From NCBI GenBank assembly GCA_002428735.1, contig DIXO01000012.1:1-52698 (forward strand): a DNA stretch of 52,698 nucleotides, written 5' to 3'. Below the pieces are notes generated by a model. That model made no database searches, was not told the origin of the DNA, and saw only the letters and a list, made by a program, of their open reading frames with translations. Numbering within the stretch: position 1 is the stretch's first letter; every line of letters starts with the position of its first letter. This document shows positions 16,898-25,614 of the stretch, in pieces. The stretch comes from Syntrophaceae bacterium UBA6078. Its GTDB lineage: Bacteria > Desulfobacterota > Syntrophia > Syntrophales > UBA2210. Both the position numbers and the translations under genes were made by a program.

Positions 16898-18358
16898 TCA
16901 ATCAAGTCTCTCCACAAATTCCACCTCCCTGGGGGATTTGTAAGAAGACAGATAAGTCCTGCAGTGTTTCATAATGTCTTTTTCGCTTACAGGGACGCCC
17001 TGTTTTTTGACGATCAAGGCCTTGACGATCTCACCCCGCATCAGATCGGCTTTACCCGTAACGCGCGCGCCGCTGACGGCAGGGTGCATCATGAGAACGT
17101 TTTCAACCTCTGTGGGGTATACGTTGAAACCGCTGGTAATGATCATTCGCTTCTTGAGCCCTTCAAGAAAGATAAACCCCTCTCCATCGATACGCGCTAG
17201 ATCTCCGGTGTGGAGCCATCCGTCCCGGATAACCTCCTCGGTCGCCTCTGCATTCCCATAATATCCCTGCATGACGTTTGGCCCCTTGATAACCAGTTCC
17301 CCCACCGTCCCCGCCGGGAGAAATTCTCCTTTCTCATTCACAACCTGCGCCTTGATATGAGGGATGGGGAGACCGATGGAGGCAGGTTTGCGCGCGCCGT
17401 CTATCCTGTTGACCGAACAGACGGGGGAAGCTTCGGTCAGGCCATACCCCTGGAGCAGCGTAACGCCGAACTTCTCTTCGAACACCGGTATGTATTCCGG
17501 CGGCATGGCGGAACCGCCGGTGATGCAGAATCTCAGCGAGTGCATAGTATACCGGTCAGCGCCCTCAAAAAGAAGCATCCCCAGAAAGACCCGCGGAACG
17601 GCTGCTATAAAGGTAACCTTCTGATTGTCGATGGCCCTGAAGATGGCTTCAATATTGAACTGATCAAGCATCACGACGCTGGCGCCCAGGTTTGTGACCA
17701 TCAGCATGTTGACGGTGGCCCCGAAGGAATGAAAAAGAGGAATGAGGCACAGTCCCCGGTCATCAGGTGTTCCGTACAGGACCTCCTCCAGCAGGACGGA
17801 CTGGGTGGACAGGTTGCGGTGGCTGAGAACGGCGCCGAGGGGTTTCCCCGTCAGACCCGCGGTATAGATCATCACTGCGGGATCGTCACCTGCGATCTCC
17901 GCCATCTCCAGGTTGGGGGATTCCGTTTCCAGAGATCCAGCTATGGAAAGAGTTCCCGGGATATCATCGGTAGTTACCAGGTGCTCTAATCGCGGTAGTC
18001 GTTCCCGTATTTCCTCAAACCGTTTTGCCGACGACGGAACAGTAATGCAGACCCTGGCGTCACAGTCGTCGAGAAGGTAGAGAAGCTCATGGGGGGTTGA
18101 CATGACATTGATGGTGACGGCAACCGCGCCAAGCTTCAGGATGGCGAAATAGGCTACCGTAAATTCAGGTATATTGGGGAGCATGACAGCTACCCTGTCC
18201 CCTCGCGTTACGCCGAGCGCTTTCAGCCGGTTACCGAAGGCGTTCACCGCTTTTTCCAGTTCGGCGTACGAAGTGGTCGAGCCCTTGTACAGGATGGACA
18301 CCCGTTCAGGGTATGTACCACACGTGTTCTCGAACATCGTGCCCAGACTCTGCGCCAT
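16898..18358 (-). CDS. AMP-ligase-like protein with altered A3 and no A10 motif
   Basis: The fold is that of the acyl-CoA synthetase (class I adenylate-forming) family, 486 residues. Recognisable parts include LLQGYGLTEASPVCSVN (A5), HTGDLARIDGEGFIFLEGLKKRMIITSGFNVYPTEVE (A7-A8) and a C-terminal SSYKSPREVEFVERL. The P-loop at 165-176 reads YTAGLTGKPLGA, where active members have YTSGTTGxPKGV, so Ser, Thr and the Lys are all replaced. The protein also stops right after VERLD, just where the A10 segment with the catalytic Lys should begin. The start at ATG 18358 has GGGAG upstream; an in-frame GTG at 18373 is the alternative. It lies at the head of the thiolase-hbd-acd run. It may bind acyl-AMP or acyl-CoA without adenylating, or may be decaying. 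Confidence 0.82.
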   Translation of the reverse strand: MAQSLGTMFENTCGTYPERVSILYKGSTTSYAELEKAVNAFGNRLKALGVTRGDRVAVMLPNIPEFTVAYFAILKLGAVAVTINVMSTPHELLYLLDDCDARVCITVPSSAKRFEEIRERLPRLEHLVTTDDIPGTLSIAGSLETESPNLEMAEIAGDDPAVMIYTAGLTGKPLGAVLSHRNLSTQSVLLEEVLYGTPDDRGLCLIPLFHSFGATVNMLMVTNLGASVVMLDQFNIEAIFRAIDNQKVTFIAAVPRVFLGMLLFEGADRYTMHSLRFCITGGSAMPPEYIPVFEEKFGVTLLQGYGLTEASPVCSVNRIDGARKPASIGLPIPHIKAQVVNEKGEFLPAGTVGELVIKGPNVMQGYYGNAEATEEVIRDGWLHTGDLARIDGEGFIFLEGLKKRMIITSGFNVYPTEVENVLMMHPAVSGARVTGKADLMRGEIVKALIVKKQGVPVSEKDIMKHCRTYLSSYKSPREVEFVERLD

Positions 18359-18693
18359 GAACCACTCCCGCACTATCGTTAAAAGCCTTCATCCACTATC
18401 ACAACAGGCGGTTTACCGCAACAGAATTTGAAAGGATTTCTCTCTGGACAGGACGGTGTGATGAGCTTCGGATGGGCGAATGCCTTGACATTTTGTCAGT
18501 GTGTAATGTAAAGGTCAAATCATAGTCCGATGGGGGTGTTGTGTTTCGTGATAATGATATCTCCTTCCACGGAGAATAGCATGAAAGCACTGTATAACAC
18601 TTTTCACTGGAGTGCTGGAGACCACGACGATTACGCTGCCGGACAGGAATGCGCTGGTGGAGCGGTAACGTCAATAGCGGGACAGGAGCTCTG
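18359..18693. other. Divergent intergenic region, ligase-like gene / Na-Pi cotransporter
   Basis: These 335 bp hold no gene I can support. The one clear signal is a plus-strand promoter-like sequence at 18485-18512 with a palindrome over its -35. The rest, including 18540-18690, contains no obvious further element apart from the AGGAG before the cotransporter ATG. Confidence 0.5.
18485..18512 (+). promoter_or_regulatory. Candidate promoter with palindrome over the -35
   Basis: TTGACA (18485-18490) is followed 16 bp later by TGTAAA (18507-18512). The -35 overlaps the inverted repeat TGACA-TTT-TGTCA (18486-18498), which could bind a dimeric regulator. It points towards the Na/Pi cotransporter gene, but a leader of about 175 bp would lie between. 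Confidence 0.45.
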
Positions 18694-20301
18694 ATGGAGT
18701 TCAAGATTATTTCGGGTGTTATCGGAGGATTGGGTCTGTTCGTCTTCGGGATGTACCTCCTGAGCGACTCGCTGAAACGGCTGTCTCTGGGGCTCCTGAA
18801 AGCGATGCTGGAGAAGGTGACATCCGGAAGGTTACAATCGGCGCTCATGGGCGCCTTTGTCACGGCGGTGATCCAGAGTTCCAGTGCGACCTCGGTGATC
18901 GTCATCGGGTTTCTGAATGCCGGGTTTATCCCTCTCATGGGGGCTGTTGCCATCATGATCGGAGCCAATGTGGGGACCACGGTCACCGCGCAGCTCATCG
19001 CTTTCAAGTTTACGGCGATAGCCCCTCTTTGTGTATTTGTCGGTGCCGTCGCCTTTCTCGCGGCCAAGAAGGACAAGCACAAGAACAAGGGACGGGCGCT
19101 CCTGGGTTTCGGCCTCCTGTTTCTGGGACTCGCAATGATGAGTTCCGCCGTAAAGCCCCTGGCGGATAACGAAACAATGAGGGATGTCTTAATCGGATTC
19201 AGTTCGAATCCTTTCCTCGGGATCCTGACGGGAATGATCGTTACGGCCATTCTTCAGAGCAGCAGCACGACCACCGGTATGATCATCGCTTTTGCGTCTG
19301 TGGGGTTGCTGAACCTCCAGGGATCGATTCACCTGCTTTTCGGAATCGAAATCGGGACCTGTGTCACCGCTCTCATTGCCAGCATCGGGGGCAATCTGTC
19401 CAGCAGAAGGCTTGCCCTGGGACATACGCTTTTTAATGTGACGGGAACCATGATCATGCTGCCCCTTGTTCCGCTCTACCTCAAGTATATTCCCCTCACA
19501 TCCGGGGACATCGCTCGCCAGATCGCAAACTCCCACACCGCGTTCAATGCCATTAATGCATTGATCTTTCTAACGATTCTCCCATTTTTTGTTAAGTTTC
19601 TGGGCATAATAGTTCCCGGGGAAGATTACGAGAAGAGGGAGGTAAAACACCTCGAGCCCCACCTCCTGATAACCCCCAGCCTGGCGATCAACGCGGCCAT
19701 ACGGGAGATGGTCTCCATGCTGGACCTCTGCCATGCAATGTTTGGTAAGGCGGAGGAGTGTATAACCACTTACAGCCACAAAATCAGAAACGAGATTACC
19801 CTTGACGAAGAATCCGTTGACCAGATGCAGAAGAACATTACGGAGTACCTTGTTCAGATCACCAAGGGAGAGTTGTCCGACAGGGAACGGAGTCTGGTTC
19901 CCGCGCTTCTCCACAGCGTCAATGATCTCGAACGGGTGGGAGACTACTGCGAGAGCATCGTGAAACTGGCGCAGCGGGGGTATGAACATAACCTCACCTT
20001 TTCCGCACCCGCGAAGATGGAACTGGCCAGACTTTTTGAGAAAACGCATGCCCTGATACGCCAGGCACGAAAAGCCCTGGAGAAGGACGATCACCAGGCC
20101 GCCGCCATCACGCTGAATATCGACCGGGAGACGCACGCCCTGATAAAACAATACCGGTCCAACCATATATCCCGGCTTGAAAAAGGAGAATGTTTAGGCG
20201 ACGCCGGTCTGGTCTATTCGGATGTCCTGACGGCTATCGACCGTCTGAACGACCACCTCTGCAACATCACAAAAGGTATCCTCCACATAGGAAAGCGGTA
20301 A
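18694..20301 (+). CDS. Na+/phosphate cotransporter with C-terminal PhoU-like domain
   Basis: This is a NptA/PhoU-family Na/Pi symporter. Two inverted QSSS-type repeats are visible: VTAVIQSSSATSVIVIGFLNAG near residue 50 and VTAILQSSSTTTGMIIAFASVG near 180. These mark the two halves of the SLC34-like transport core, with about eight or nine membrane segments up to residue ~310. Residues about 335-535 are helical and PhoU-like, with SVNDLERVGDYCESIV near 410 and a late DRLNDHLCNITKGI. I choose ATG 18694 (MEFKIISG, 535 residues) because AGGAG lies just upstream, and the extra residues from 18649 do not look like membrane protein. It would import phosphate with sodium. Confidence 0.87.
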   Translation: MEFKIISGVIGGLGLFVFGMYLLSDSLKRLSLGLLKAMLEKVTSGRLQSALMGAFVTAVIQSSSATSVIVIGFLNAGFIPLMGAVAIMIGANVGTTVTAQLIAFKFTAIAPLCVFVGAVAFLAAKKDKHKNKGRALLGFGLLFLGLAMMSSAVKPLADNETMRDVLIGFSSNPFLGILTGMIVTAILQSSSTTTGMIIAFASVGLLNLQGSIHLLFGIEIGTCVTALIASIGGNLSSRRLALGHTLFNVTGTMIMLPLVPLYLKYIPLTSGDIARQIANSHTAFNAINALIFLTILPFFVKFLGIIVPGEDYEKREVKHLEPHLLITPSLAINAAIREMVSMLDLCHAMFGKAEECITTYSHKIRNEITLDEESVDQMQKNITEYLVQITKGELSDRERSLVPALLHSVNDLERVGDYCESIVKLAQRGYEHNLTFSAPAKMELARLFEKTHALIRQARKALEKDDHQAAAITLNIDRETHALIKQYRSNHISRLEKGECLGDAGLVYSDVLTAIDRLNDHLCNITKGILHIGKR

Positions 20302-20362
20302 CAGTTCCACGGTGGGGGATGATCTCCGTTTTCAAAATCCTGTAAAAAAATTGTTCAATCCC

Positions 20363-20390
20363 TTGACAGGATCGGAATCATGGTTATCTT
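20363..20390 (+). promoter_or_regulatory. Candidate groESL promoter
   Basis: TTGACA (20363-20368) is followed after 16 bp by TATCTT (20385-20390), about 75 bp before the groES ATG. I find no CIRCE element (TTAGCACTC-N9-GAGTGCTAA). A perfect AAACGT-TAGTG-ACGTTT hairpin with a T-run lies just downstream at 20401-20422. Confidence 0.5.
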
Positions 20391-20400
20391 ACGGATTGTT

Positions 20401-20422
20401 AAACGTTAGTGACGTTTTTTTA
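20401..20422 (+). promoter_or_regulatory. Hairpin plus T-run in the groES leader
   Basis: AAACGT (20401-20406) and ACGTTT (20412-20417) are exact complements around TAGTG, followed by more T. It lies right after the likely transcription start. It could be a weak attenuator, a 5' stabiliser or an operator in place of CIRCE. Confidence 0.35.
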
Positions 20423-20462
20423 TCTTAAAAAACAAATAATTGTAAGGAGGAGAGTAGGGAGT

Positions 20463-20753
20463 ATGAAGATTCGACCATTGCATGACAGGATCATTGTTAA
20501 GCGCCTCGAGGAAGAAGAGAAGACAAAAGGGGGGATTATAATCCCCGATAGCGCAAAGGAAAAACCGATGGAGGGGAAGGTCATCGCAGTTGGAAACGGC
20601 AAGAAAACGGAAGAAGGCAAAATCGTGAAAATGGACGTCAAGGCGGGCGACAGGGTTCTGTTCAGCAAGTACGCCGGAACGGAAGTCAAGATAGACGGTG
20701 TCGAGCACCTTATCATGCGCGAAGACGACATACTCGGAATAATTGAAAAATAA
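20463..20753 (+). CDS. groES: Co-chaperonin GroES
   Basis: This is the 96-residue GroES (Cpn10), the lid of the GroEL folding chamber. MKIRPLHDRIIVKRLEEEEKT opens the protein. The mobile loop GGIIIPDSAKEKPMEGKV follows, and it ends in GVEHLIMREDDILGIIE. I start at ATG 20463 behind AAGGAGGAG; the reading frame stays open upstream to 20409 without homology. groEL follows 33 bp later with its own strong ribosome site. The pair forms the heat-shock operon. Confidence 0.96.
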   Translation: MKIRPLHDRIIVKRLEEEEKTKGGIIIPDSAKEKPMEGKVIAVGNGKKTEEGKIVKMDVKAGDRVLFSKYAGTEVKIDGVEHLIMREDDILGIIEK

Positions 20754-20786
20754 TAATAATACGACTTCAAGAAGGAGGTAGGTTTG

Positions 20787-22415
20787 ATGGGAGCTAAAAT
20801 TATTAAATATGATGAGGATGCCCGCAAGGCGATCCTCGCTGGTGTAAACGCCCTTGCCGATGCCGTCAAGGTGACGCTCGGGCCTAAGGGACGCAATGTC
20901 ATATTGGAAAAATCCTTTGGCGGTCCCACAGTCACGAAGGACGGTGTGACGGTCGCGAAGGAGATCGAACTGGAAGACAAATTCGAGAATATGGGCGCCC
21001 AGATGGTCAGGGAAGTTGCCAGCAAGACCAGCGATGTGGCCGGTGACGGCACGACGACGGCGACCATCCTCGCCCAGGCTATCTACCGCGAGGGCGTCAA
21101 GGCCGTTGCGGCAGGCAGTAATCCCATGGACATTAAGAGAGGGATCGAAAAGGCAGTGGAGGTCGTGGTAAAGGAACTCCAGAAGATGAGCAGCCCCACG
21201 AAAGACCAGAAAGAGATTGCCCAGGTCGGCACTATCTCGGCAAATAGCGATGAGACGATAGGGAATATCATTGCCGAAGCGATGGGGAAGGTCGGCAAGG
21301 AGGGCGTTATCACGGTCGAAGAGGCGAAAGGCTTGGAGACGGAACTGGAAGTCGTAGAGGGGATGCAGTTCGACCGCGGGTATGTCTCCCCCTATTTCGT
21401 CACCAACGCGGACAAGATGGAGGCGGTTCTAGAGGATCCACTCCTTCTGATTCATGATAAGAAGATCAGCAGCATGAAGGATCTGCTCCCCATTCTCGAG
21501 CAGATTGCCAAGATGGGAAAACCCCTCATGATCGTAGCTGAAGATATCGAGGGAGAAGCCCTTGCGACGCTCGTTATCAACAAGATCAGAGGTACCCTCA
21601 ATGTGGTCGCGGTCAAGGCCCCGGGCTTTGGTGACAGACGAAAGGCGATGCTGGAAGATATCGCTGTCCTGACAGGCGGGAAGGTGATTTCCGAGGAGAT
21701 GGGATCAAAGCTCGAAAATACCCAGCTTGCCGATCTGGGACGGGCGAAGCGGATCGTTATCGACAAGGATAACTCGACGATAATAGACGGTGCCGGAGAC
21801 AGGGCAAGCCTCGAAGGCCGCGTGAAGCAGATCAGGGCACAGATCGATGAGACCACCTCCGATTACGACCGTGAAAAGCTCCAGGAACGCCTGGCAAAAC
21901 TGGTTGGCGGCGTTGCCGTTATCAAGGTCGGAGCGGCCACGGAAACGGAGATGAAAGAGAAAAAGGCACGTGTAGAAGACGCGCTGAATGCCACGAGGGC
22001 GGCAGTCGAGGAGGGGATTGTCCCCGGCGGCGGAGTGGCGTACCTCAGGTGTCTCCCGGCCCTCGAAAAGGTAAAACTGGAGGGAGATCAGCAGATCGGT
22101 GTCAATATCATAAAGAAGGCTATCGAGGAGCCCATGAAGATGATAGCCGCCAATGCTGGATTTGAGGGCGCGATTATTGTGGAGAAGGTGAAGGGGAAGA
22201 AGGGTGACTACGGGTTCAACGCGCGGACCGACATATACGAGAACCTGAGCAAAGCAGGAGTCATTGACCCCACGAAGGTGACGCGGTACGCACTGCAGAA
22301 TGCAGCGAGCGTCTCAGCCATGATGCTCACGACCCAGTGCATGATTGCCGAGAAACCGAAAGAGGAGCCGGCGATGCCCCCCATGCCTCCGGGTGGAATG
22401 GGCGGCATGATGTAG
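20787..22415 (+). CDS. groEL: Chaperonin GroEL
   Basis: This 542-residue Cpn60 has the ATP site VTLGPKGRNV with DGVTVAKEIELED near the N-terminus and the catalytic-region motif VAGDGTTTATILAQAI near residue 85. The apical domain is regular and includes GYVSPYFVTN. The protein ends in the flexible Gly-Met tail MPPMPPGGMGGMM. The start is ATG 20787 behind AAGGAGG; a TTG directly before it belongs to the same frame. It folds cytosolic proteins together with GroES. A strong bidirectional terminator follows 35 bp after the stop. Confidence 0.97.
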   Translation: MGAKIIKYDEDARKAILAGVNALADAVKVTLGPKGRNVILEKSFGGPTVTKDGVTVAKEIELEDKFENMGAQMVREVASKTSDVAGDGTTTATILAQAIYREGVKAVAAGSNPMDIKRGIEKAVEVVVKELQKMSSPTKDQKEIAQVGTISANSDETIGNIIAEAMGKVGKEGVITVEEAKGLETELEVVEGMQFDRGYVSPYFVTNADKMEAVLEDPLLLIHDKKISSMKDLLPILEQIAKMGKPLMIVAEDIEGEALATLVINKIRGTLNVVAVKAPGFGDRRKAMLEDIAVLTGGKVISEEMGSKLENTQLADLGRAKRIVIDKDNSTIIDGAGDRASLEGRVKQIRAQIDETTSDYDREKLQERLAKLVGGVAVIKVGAATETEMKEKKARVEDALNATRAAVEEGIVPGGGVAYLRCLPALEKVKLEGDQQIGVNIIKKAIEEPMKMIAANAGFEGAIIVEKVKGKKGDYGFNARTDIYENLSKAGVIDPTKVTRYALQNAASVSAMMLTTQCMIAEKPKEEPAMPPMPPGGMGGMM

Positions 22416-22450
22416 CACAGGCCCTTCAAGCATTTGTAACGTGTAATTTG

Positions 22451-22488
22451 AAAGAGGCCCCCCGTCTGAACGGGGGGCCTCTTTTTTT
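22451..22488. terminator. Bidirectional terminator groEL / HAD phosphatase
   Basis: AAAGAGGCCCCCCGT and ACGGGGGGCCTCTTT form a perfect 15-base stem with a four-base loop and a T run on the plus strand. It lies between the convergent groEL and HAD genes and probably serves both, more strongly groEL. Confidence 0.85.
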
Positions 22489-22502
22489 ATATGTTTCGAA
22501 GA

Positions 22503-23117
22503 TCAGATGGACAGGAGATCTTCCGGAGCGTCGGCGACGAAGTCCGCGCCGATCCCTTCGAACCGCTCTTTCGGGTGCCACCCCCAGGTTGCCGCCACCG
22601 TTTTGACACAGGCGGCCTTTCCCTCTCTGATGTCGCCCACCGTATCCCCTACGTAATAGGTGAGATCACGCTCAGCGCCCCACTTCTCCACCGTGTGTTC
22701 TATCTTCCTGGTCTTGCTGAGCATGAAATCGGCCCCCAGGACGGCGGCGAAGATGCCGTTGCAGTCATGCCTGGAAAGAAATTTCTGTATCACGGATGAG
22801 ATATTGGAGGAGATGACGAGGAGGGTATTGTTCCTGGCAAGGGCTGTGATTACGGGGAACAGGCCGTCCACGGGGCGAATCTGCCGGTAGTCGATCCCCG
22901 AAGAGGCGCCCTTGACGGCATCGTTGAAGGCCTTTATATCCACCCCGCGCTCGCGCAGGGATTCGTAGAAATTGCCGTCGAACAGGTCGAGAAACTCTTC
23001 GCGCGTCGTAATGACAGGGGAGCCGATCCGTTCAAGATTCGTTCTTACGAGATTCTCATAGAGGTTCAGCGAATCTGCGATGACGCCGTCGAAATCAAAG
23101 ATGAATAACCGTTTCAT
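22503..23117 (-). CDS. HAD-superfamily hydrolase, phosphoglycolate phosphatase-like
   Basis: This is a 204-residue HAD subfamily I phosphatase. Motif I is FIFDFDGVIADS (nucleophile Asp at about residue 8). Motif II is LLVISSNISS with the conserved Ser/Thr. Motif III Lys is in MLSKTRKIEHTV, and motif IV is YYVGDTVGDIREGKAA. The helical cap lies between motifs I and II. The likely substrate is a small phosphate ester such as phosphoglycolate. Being last after mtnA, it could alternatively serve methylthioribose metabolism, but that is inference. It starts 17 bp after the mtnA stop. Confidence 0.82.
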   Translation of the reverse strand: MKRLFIFDFDGVIADSLNLYENLVRTNLERIGSPVITTREEFLDLFDGNFYESLRERGVDIKAFNDAVKGASSGIDYRQIRPVDGLFPVITALARNNTLLVISSNISSVIQKFLSRHDCNGIFAAVLGADFMLSKTRKIEHTVEKWGAERDLTYYVGDTVGDIREGKAACVKTVAATWGWHPKERFEGIGADFVADAPEDLLSI

Positions 23118-23134
23118 GTTGCCTCGCCAGTTCC

Positions 23135-24184
23135 TTATCGGTTCGGGGTGTCGGAGGAGAAGAGATTCCTGATTTTCCTCCCGAACGGTTTCCTCATGAT
23201 TCCCTGCTCCGTGATGATGGCGGTAATATACCGGTGCGGGGTGACGTCAAAGGCGGGGTTCAACGCGGGGCAGCCCTCCGGTGCGATCCGCGCGCCGTGA
23301 AACGCGAGTACCTCGGCGGAGTTCCTCTGTTCAATGACGATCTCCTTCCCGGTGCGCGTCCGGAGGTCAATGGTGCTGCGGGGGGCTGCCACATAGAAGG
23401 GAATCCGGTTTTCCTTTGCCAGCACTGCGAGGGCGTACGTCCCGATCTTGTTGGCCGTATCGCCGTTCGCCGCGATTCGGTCAGCTCCCACAATGACACA
23501 ATTGATCTTCTCCCGATGCATGAGAGAACCCGCCATGCTGTCGGTTATGAGCGTAGCCGGAATACCGTCCCTGCACATTTCCCAGGCGGTCAGCCGCGCC
23601 CCCTGGAGGAGGGGCCGGGTTTCATCCACCAGAACGTGGATACGCTTCCCCTCTTCATGGGTAGCCCTTATAACCCCGAGCGCCGTGCCGTATCCCCCGG
23701 TCGCGAGGGCTCCGGCGTTGCAGTGTGTCAGGATGGTGTCTCCGTCCCGGATTAGATCTCTTCCGTGGGTTCCGATCCGCCGGTTTGCCTCGATATCCTC
23801 TGCATGGATCCGGCATGCTTCATCAACCAGAGCCTTTCTTACGTGCTCTTCCTCCGCGTGCGCTGAAGTTTCCTTTTCAAAACGGTCCATCATCCGTTCA
23901 ATGGCCCAGAAGAGATTAACGGCGGTGGGACGTGTGCGGGCAAAGGCTTCGCAGATCCGGGGGAATTCTCCCCGCAGCCTTCCTTCCGGGATGGCCAGGG
24001 CGCCGAGGGCGATCCCCATGGCGGCAGCGATCCCCACGGCGGGGGCGCCCCGGATGGCCATGCCTTTGATTGCGTCGATGACGTCCCCGTACGTCCGGCA
24101 GGTCAGGTATCGCTCTTCGTGGGGAAGAGCCCGCTGGTCGATCATAACCACAGCGTTCCCCTCCCAAGATATGGTCTTGATCAT
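23135..24184 (-). CDS. mtnA: S-methyl-5-thioribose-1-phosphate isomerase
   Basis: MtnA is an eIF2B-alpha-like isomerase (349 residues) that converts methylthioribose-1-P to methylthioribulose-1-P in methionine salvage. Related members act on 5-deoxyribose-1-P. Conserved pieces are GMAIRGAPAVGIAAAMG near residue 45, ILTHCNAGALATGGYGTALGVI near 157-178 with the catalytic Cys, DETRPLLQGARLTAWEM near 195 and VGADRIAANGDTANKIGTY near 238. I start at ATG 24184, which overlaps the gatB stop as ATGA; the open frame extending to 24430 is gatB antisense-frame noise. No other mtn genes are in the window. Confidence 0.9.
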   Translation of the reverse strand: MIKTISWEGNAVVMIDQRALPHEERYLTCRTYGDVIDAIKGMAIRGAPAVGIAAAMGIALGALAIPEGRLRGEFPRICEAFARTRPTAVNLFWAIERMMDRFEKETSAHAEEEHVRKALVDEACRIHAEDIEANRRIGTHGRDLIRDGDTILTHCNAGALATGGYGTALGVIRATHEEGKRIHVLVDETRPLLQGARLTAWEMCRDGIPATLITDSMAGSLMHREKINCVIVGADRIAANGDTANKIGTYALAVLAKENRIPFYVAAPRSTIDLRTRTGKEIVIEQRNSAEVLAFHGARIAPEGCPALNPAFDVTPHRYITAIITEQGIMRKPFGRKIRNLFSSDTPNR

Positions 24185-25614
24185 GGCGTGGACAGTTTCT
24201 TCTTCAGCAGTTCGTTGACGATCTTTGGATTCGCCTTGCCTCCGGTGGCCTTCATCGTCTGCCCCACGAAGAATCCGAAGAGCTGCTGTTTCCCGCTGCG
24301 GTACTGATCGAGCTGCTGCGGGTGCGCGGCCAGGACCTCCTCCACGGTCCGCTCCAACTCGCCGGCATCGGTGATCTGGACAAGGCCCTGATTTTCGATG
24401 ATTTCTTTCGGCCCTTTCCCGGAGTTCCACATTTCCTCGAAGACCTCTTTGGCGATCTTCCCGCTGATGGTTCCATCCTCGATGACGCCGATCAGTTCCG
24501 CCAGGGCGGCAGGCTTTATCGGAACCTCTTCGATCTCCATCTTTGTCTCGTTCACGTGCGCGAGCACGTCGCCCATCACCCAGTTGCTCGCGATCTTCGG
24601 CCTCCCGCTGAGACGGGCCACCTCTTCGTAATAATCAGCCAGGGCGCGACTTGCCGTGAGGACACCCGCATCGTATGGGGGAATGCCGTACTCACTGACA
24701 AACCGTTCCCGCTTTTCCAGGGGAAGCTCGGGGATGGTCTTGAGGATATCGTCCTTCCAATCGTCGGATATGACGACGGGAACAAGATCGGGTTCCGGGA
24801 AATACCGGTAGTCGTGGGCCTCCTCTTTCCCGCGCATCGAGTGAGTCACGCTCCGCGATGCGTCCCAGAGTCTGGTTTCCTGGACGACCCGGGCCCCCCG
24901 CTCCAGGATAGCGCGCTGCCGTTCTATCTCGTATTCGAGGGCGTGCTGCACGTTGTTAAAAGAGTTCATGTTCTTGAGTTCGGATCGGATTCCAAAGGCT
25001 TTCTCCCCCTTTGGCCGGAGAGAGATATTGGCGTCGCATCGGAAGCTTCCCTCCTCCATATTGCCGTCGCATATCTCGAGATAGACCAGAATTTCGTGAA
25101 GCCTCCGGAGATACTGAGCCGCCTCCTCCGGGCTCCGCATGTCCGGTTCGCTGACGATCTCGATCAGGGGGACCGCCGCCCGGTTCAGGTCGACGAAACT
25201 GGACCCGCCCGATTCGTCGTGGATGGATTTCCCGGCGTCCTCTTCCATATGGATGCGGGTGATGCCGATCCGTTTGCCCCCCTCTGTTGTTTCGATATTC
25301 ACGTATCCATGCTCCGCGAGGGGGTGATCGAACTGCGTGATCTGATATCCCTTCGGCAGGTCGGGATAAAAATAGTTTTTCCGTGCCCAGGTGCTTTCCC
25401 GGTTCACTGTGCAGTTGGTCGCGAGCGCCATTTTCATCGCGTACTCCACAACCTTCCGGTTCAAAACGGGGAGCACACCCGGCATCCCGAGACAGACGGG
25501 GCAGGTGTTGCTGTTGGGCGCCTCGCCGAATCGGGTTGAACAGCCGCAGAATATCTTGGTTTTGGTCAGGAGCTGTGCGTGTACCTCCAGCCCTATGACG
25601 GGTTCATAGTCCAT
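24181..25614 (-). CDS. gatB: Asp/Glu-tRNA amidotransferase subunit B
   Basis: GatB has 477 residues. It is the kinase and tRNA-binding subunit of GatCAB, which amidates Glu-tRNA(Gln) and Asp-tRNA(Asn). MDYEPVIGLEVHAQLLTKTKIFCGC opens the cradle domain, with the zinc cluster completed by NTCPVCLGMPG. The MEEDAGKSIHD and DLNRAAVPLIEIVSEPDMRSPEEA motifs follow. The C-terminal YqeY-like helical tail ends GQTMKATGGKANPKIVNELL. The start overlaps the gatA stop by one base (TAATG) and its stop overlaps mtnA (ATGA), so three genes are translationally chained. Confidence 0.95.
   Translation of the reverse strand: MDYEPVIGLEVHAQLLTKTKIFCGCSTRFGEAPNSNTCPVCLGMPGVLPVLNRKVVEYAMKMALATNCTVNRESTWARKNYFYPDLPKGYQITQFDHPLAEHGYVNIETTEGGKRIGITRIHMEEDAGKSIHDESGGSSFVDLNRAAVPLIEIVSEPDMRSPEEAAQYLRRLHEILVYLEICDGNMEEGSFRCDANISLRPKGEKAFGIRSELKNMNSFNNVQHALEYEIERQRAILERGARVVQETRLWDASRSVTHSMRGKEEAHDYRYFPEPDLVPVVISDDWKDDILKTIPELPLEKRERFVSEYGIPPYDAGVLTASRALADYYEEVARLSGRPKIASNWVMGDVLAHVNETKMEIEEVPIKPAALAELIGVIEDGTISGKIAKEVFEEMWNSGKGPKEIIENQGLVQITDAGELERTVEEVLAAHPQQLDQYRSGKQQLFGFFVGQTMKATGGKANPKIVNELLKKKLSTP

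Noticed and set aside
16861..16900. Frameshift that might hide the A10 motif of the ligase-like gene
   Set aside because: The other frames past the stop read only a few residues (for example DGIKKPP then stop), with no PxxxxGK motif, so a simple frameshift does not restore it.
20302..20462. CIRCE operator upstream of groES
   Set aside because: No TTAGCACTC...GAGTGCTAA pair is present.
24322..25539. Reading frame of 405 codons antisense to gatB
   Set aside because: Shadow frame; gatB is complete with all motifs.
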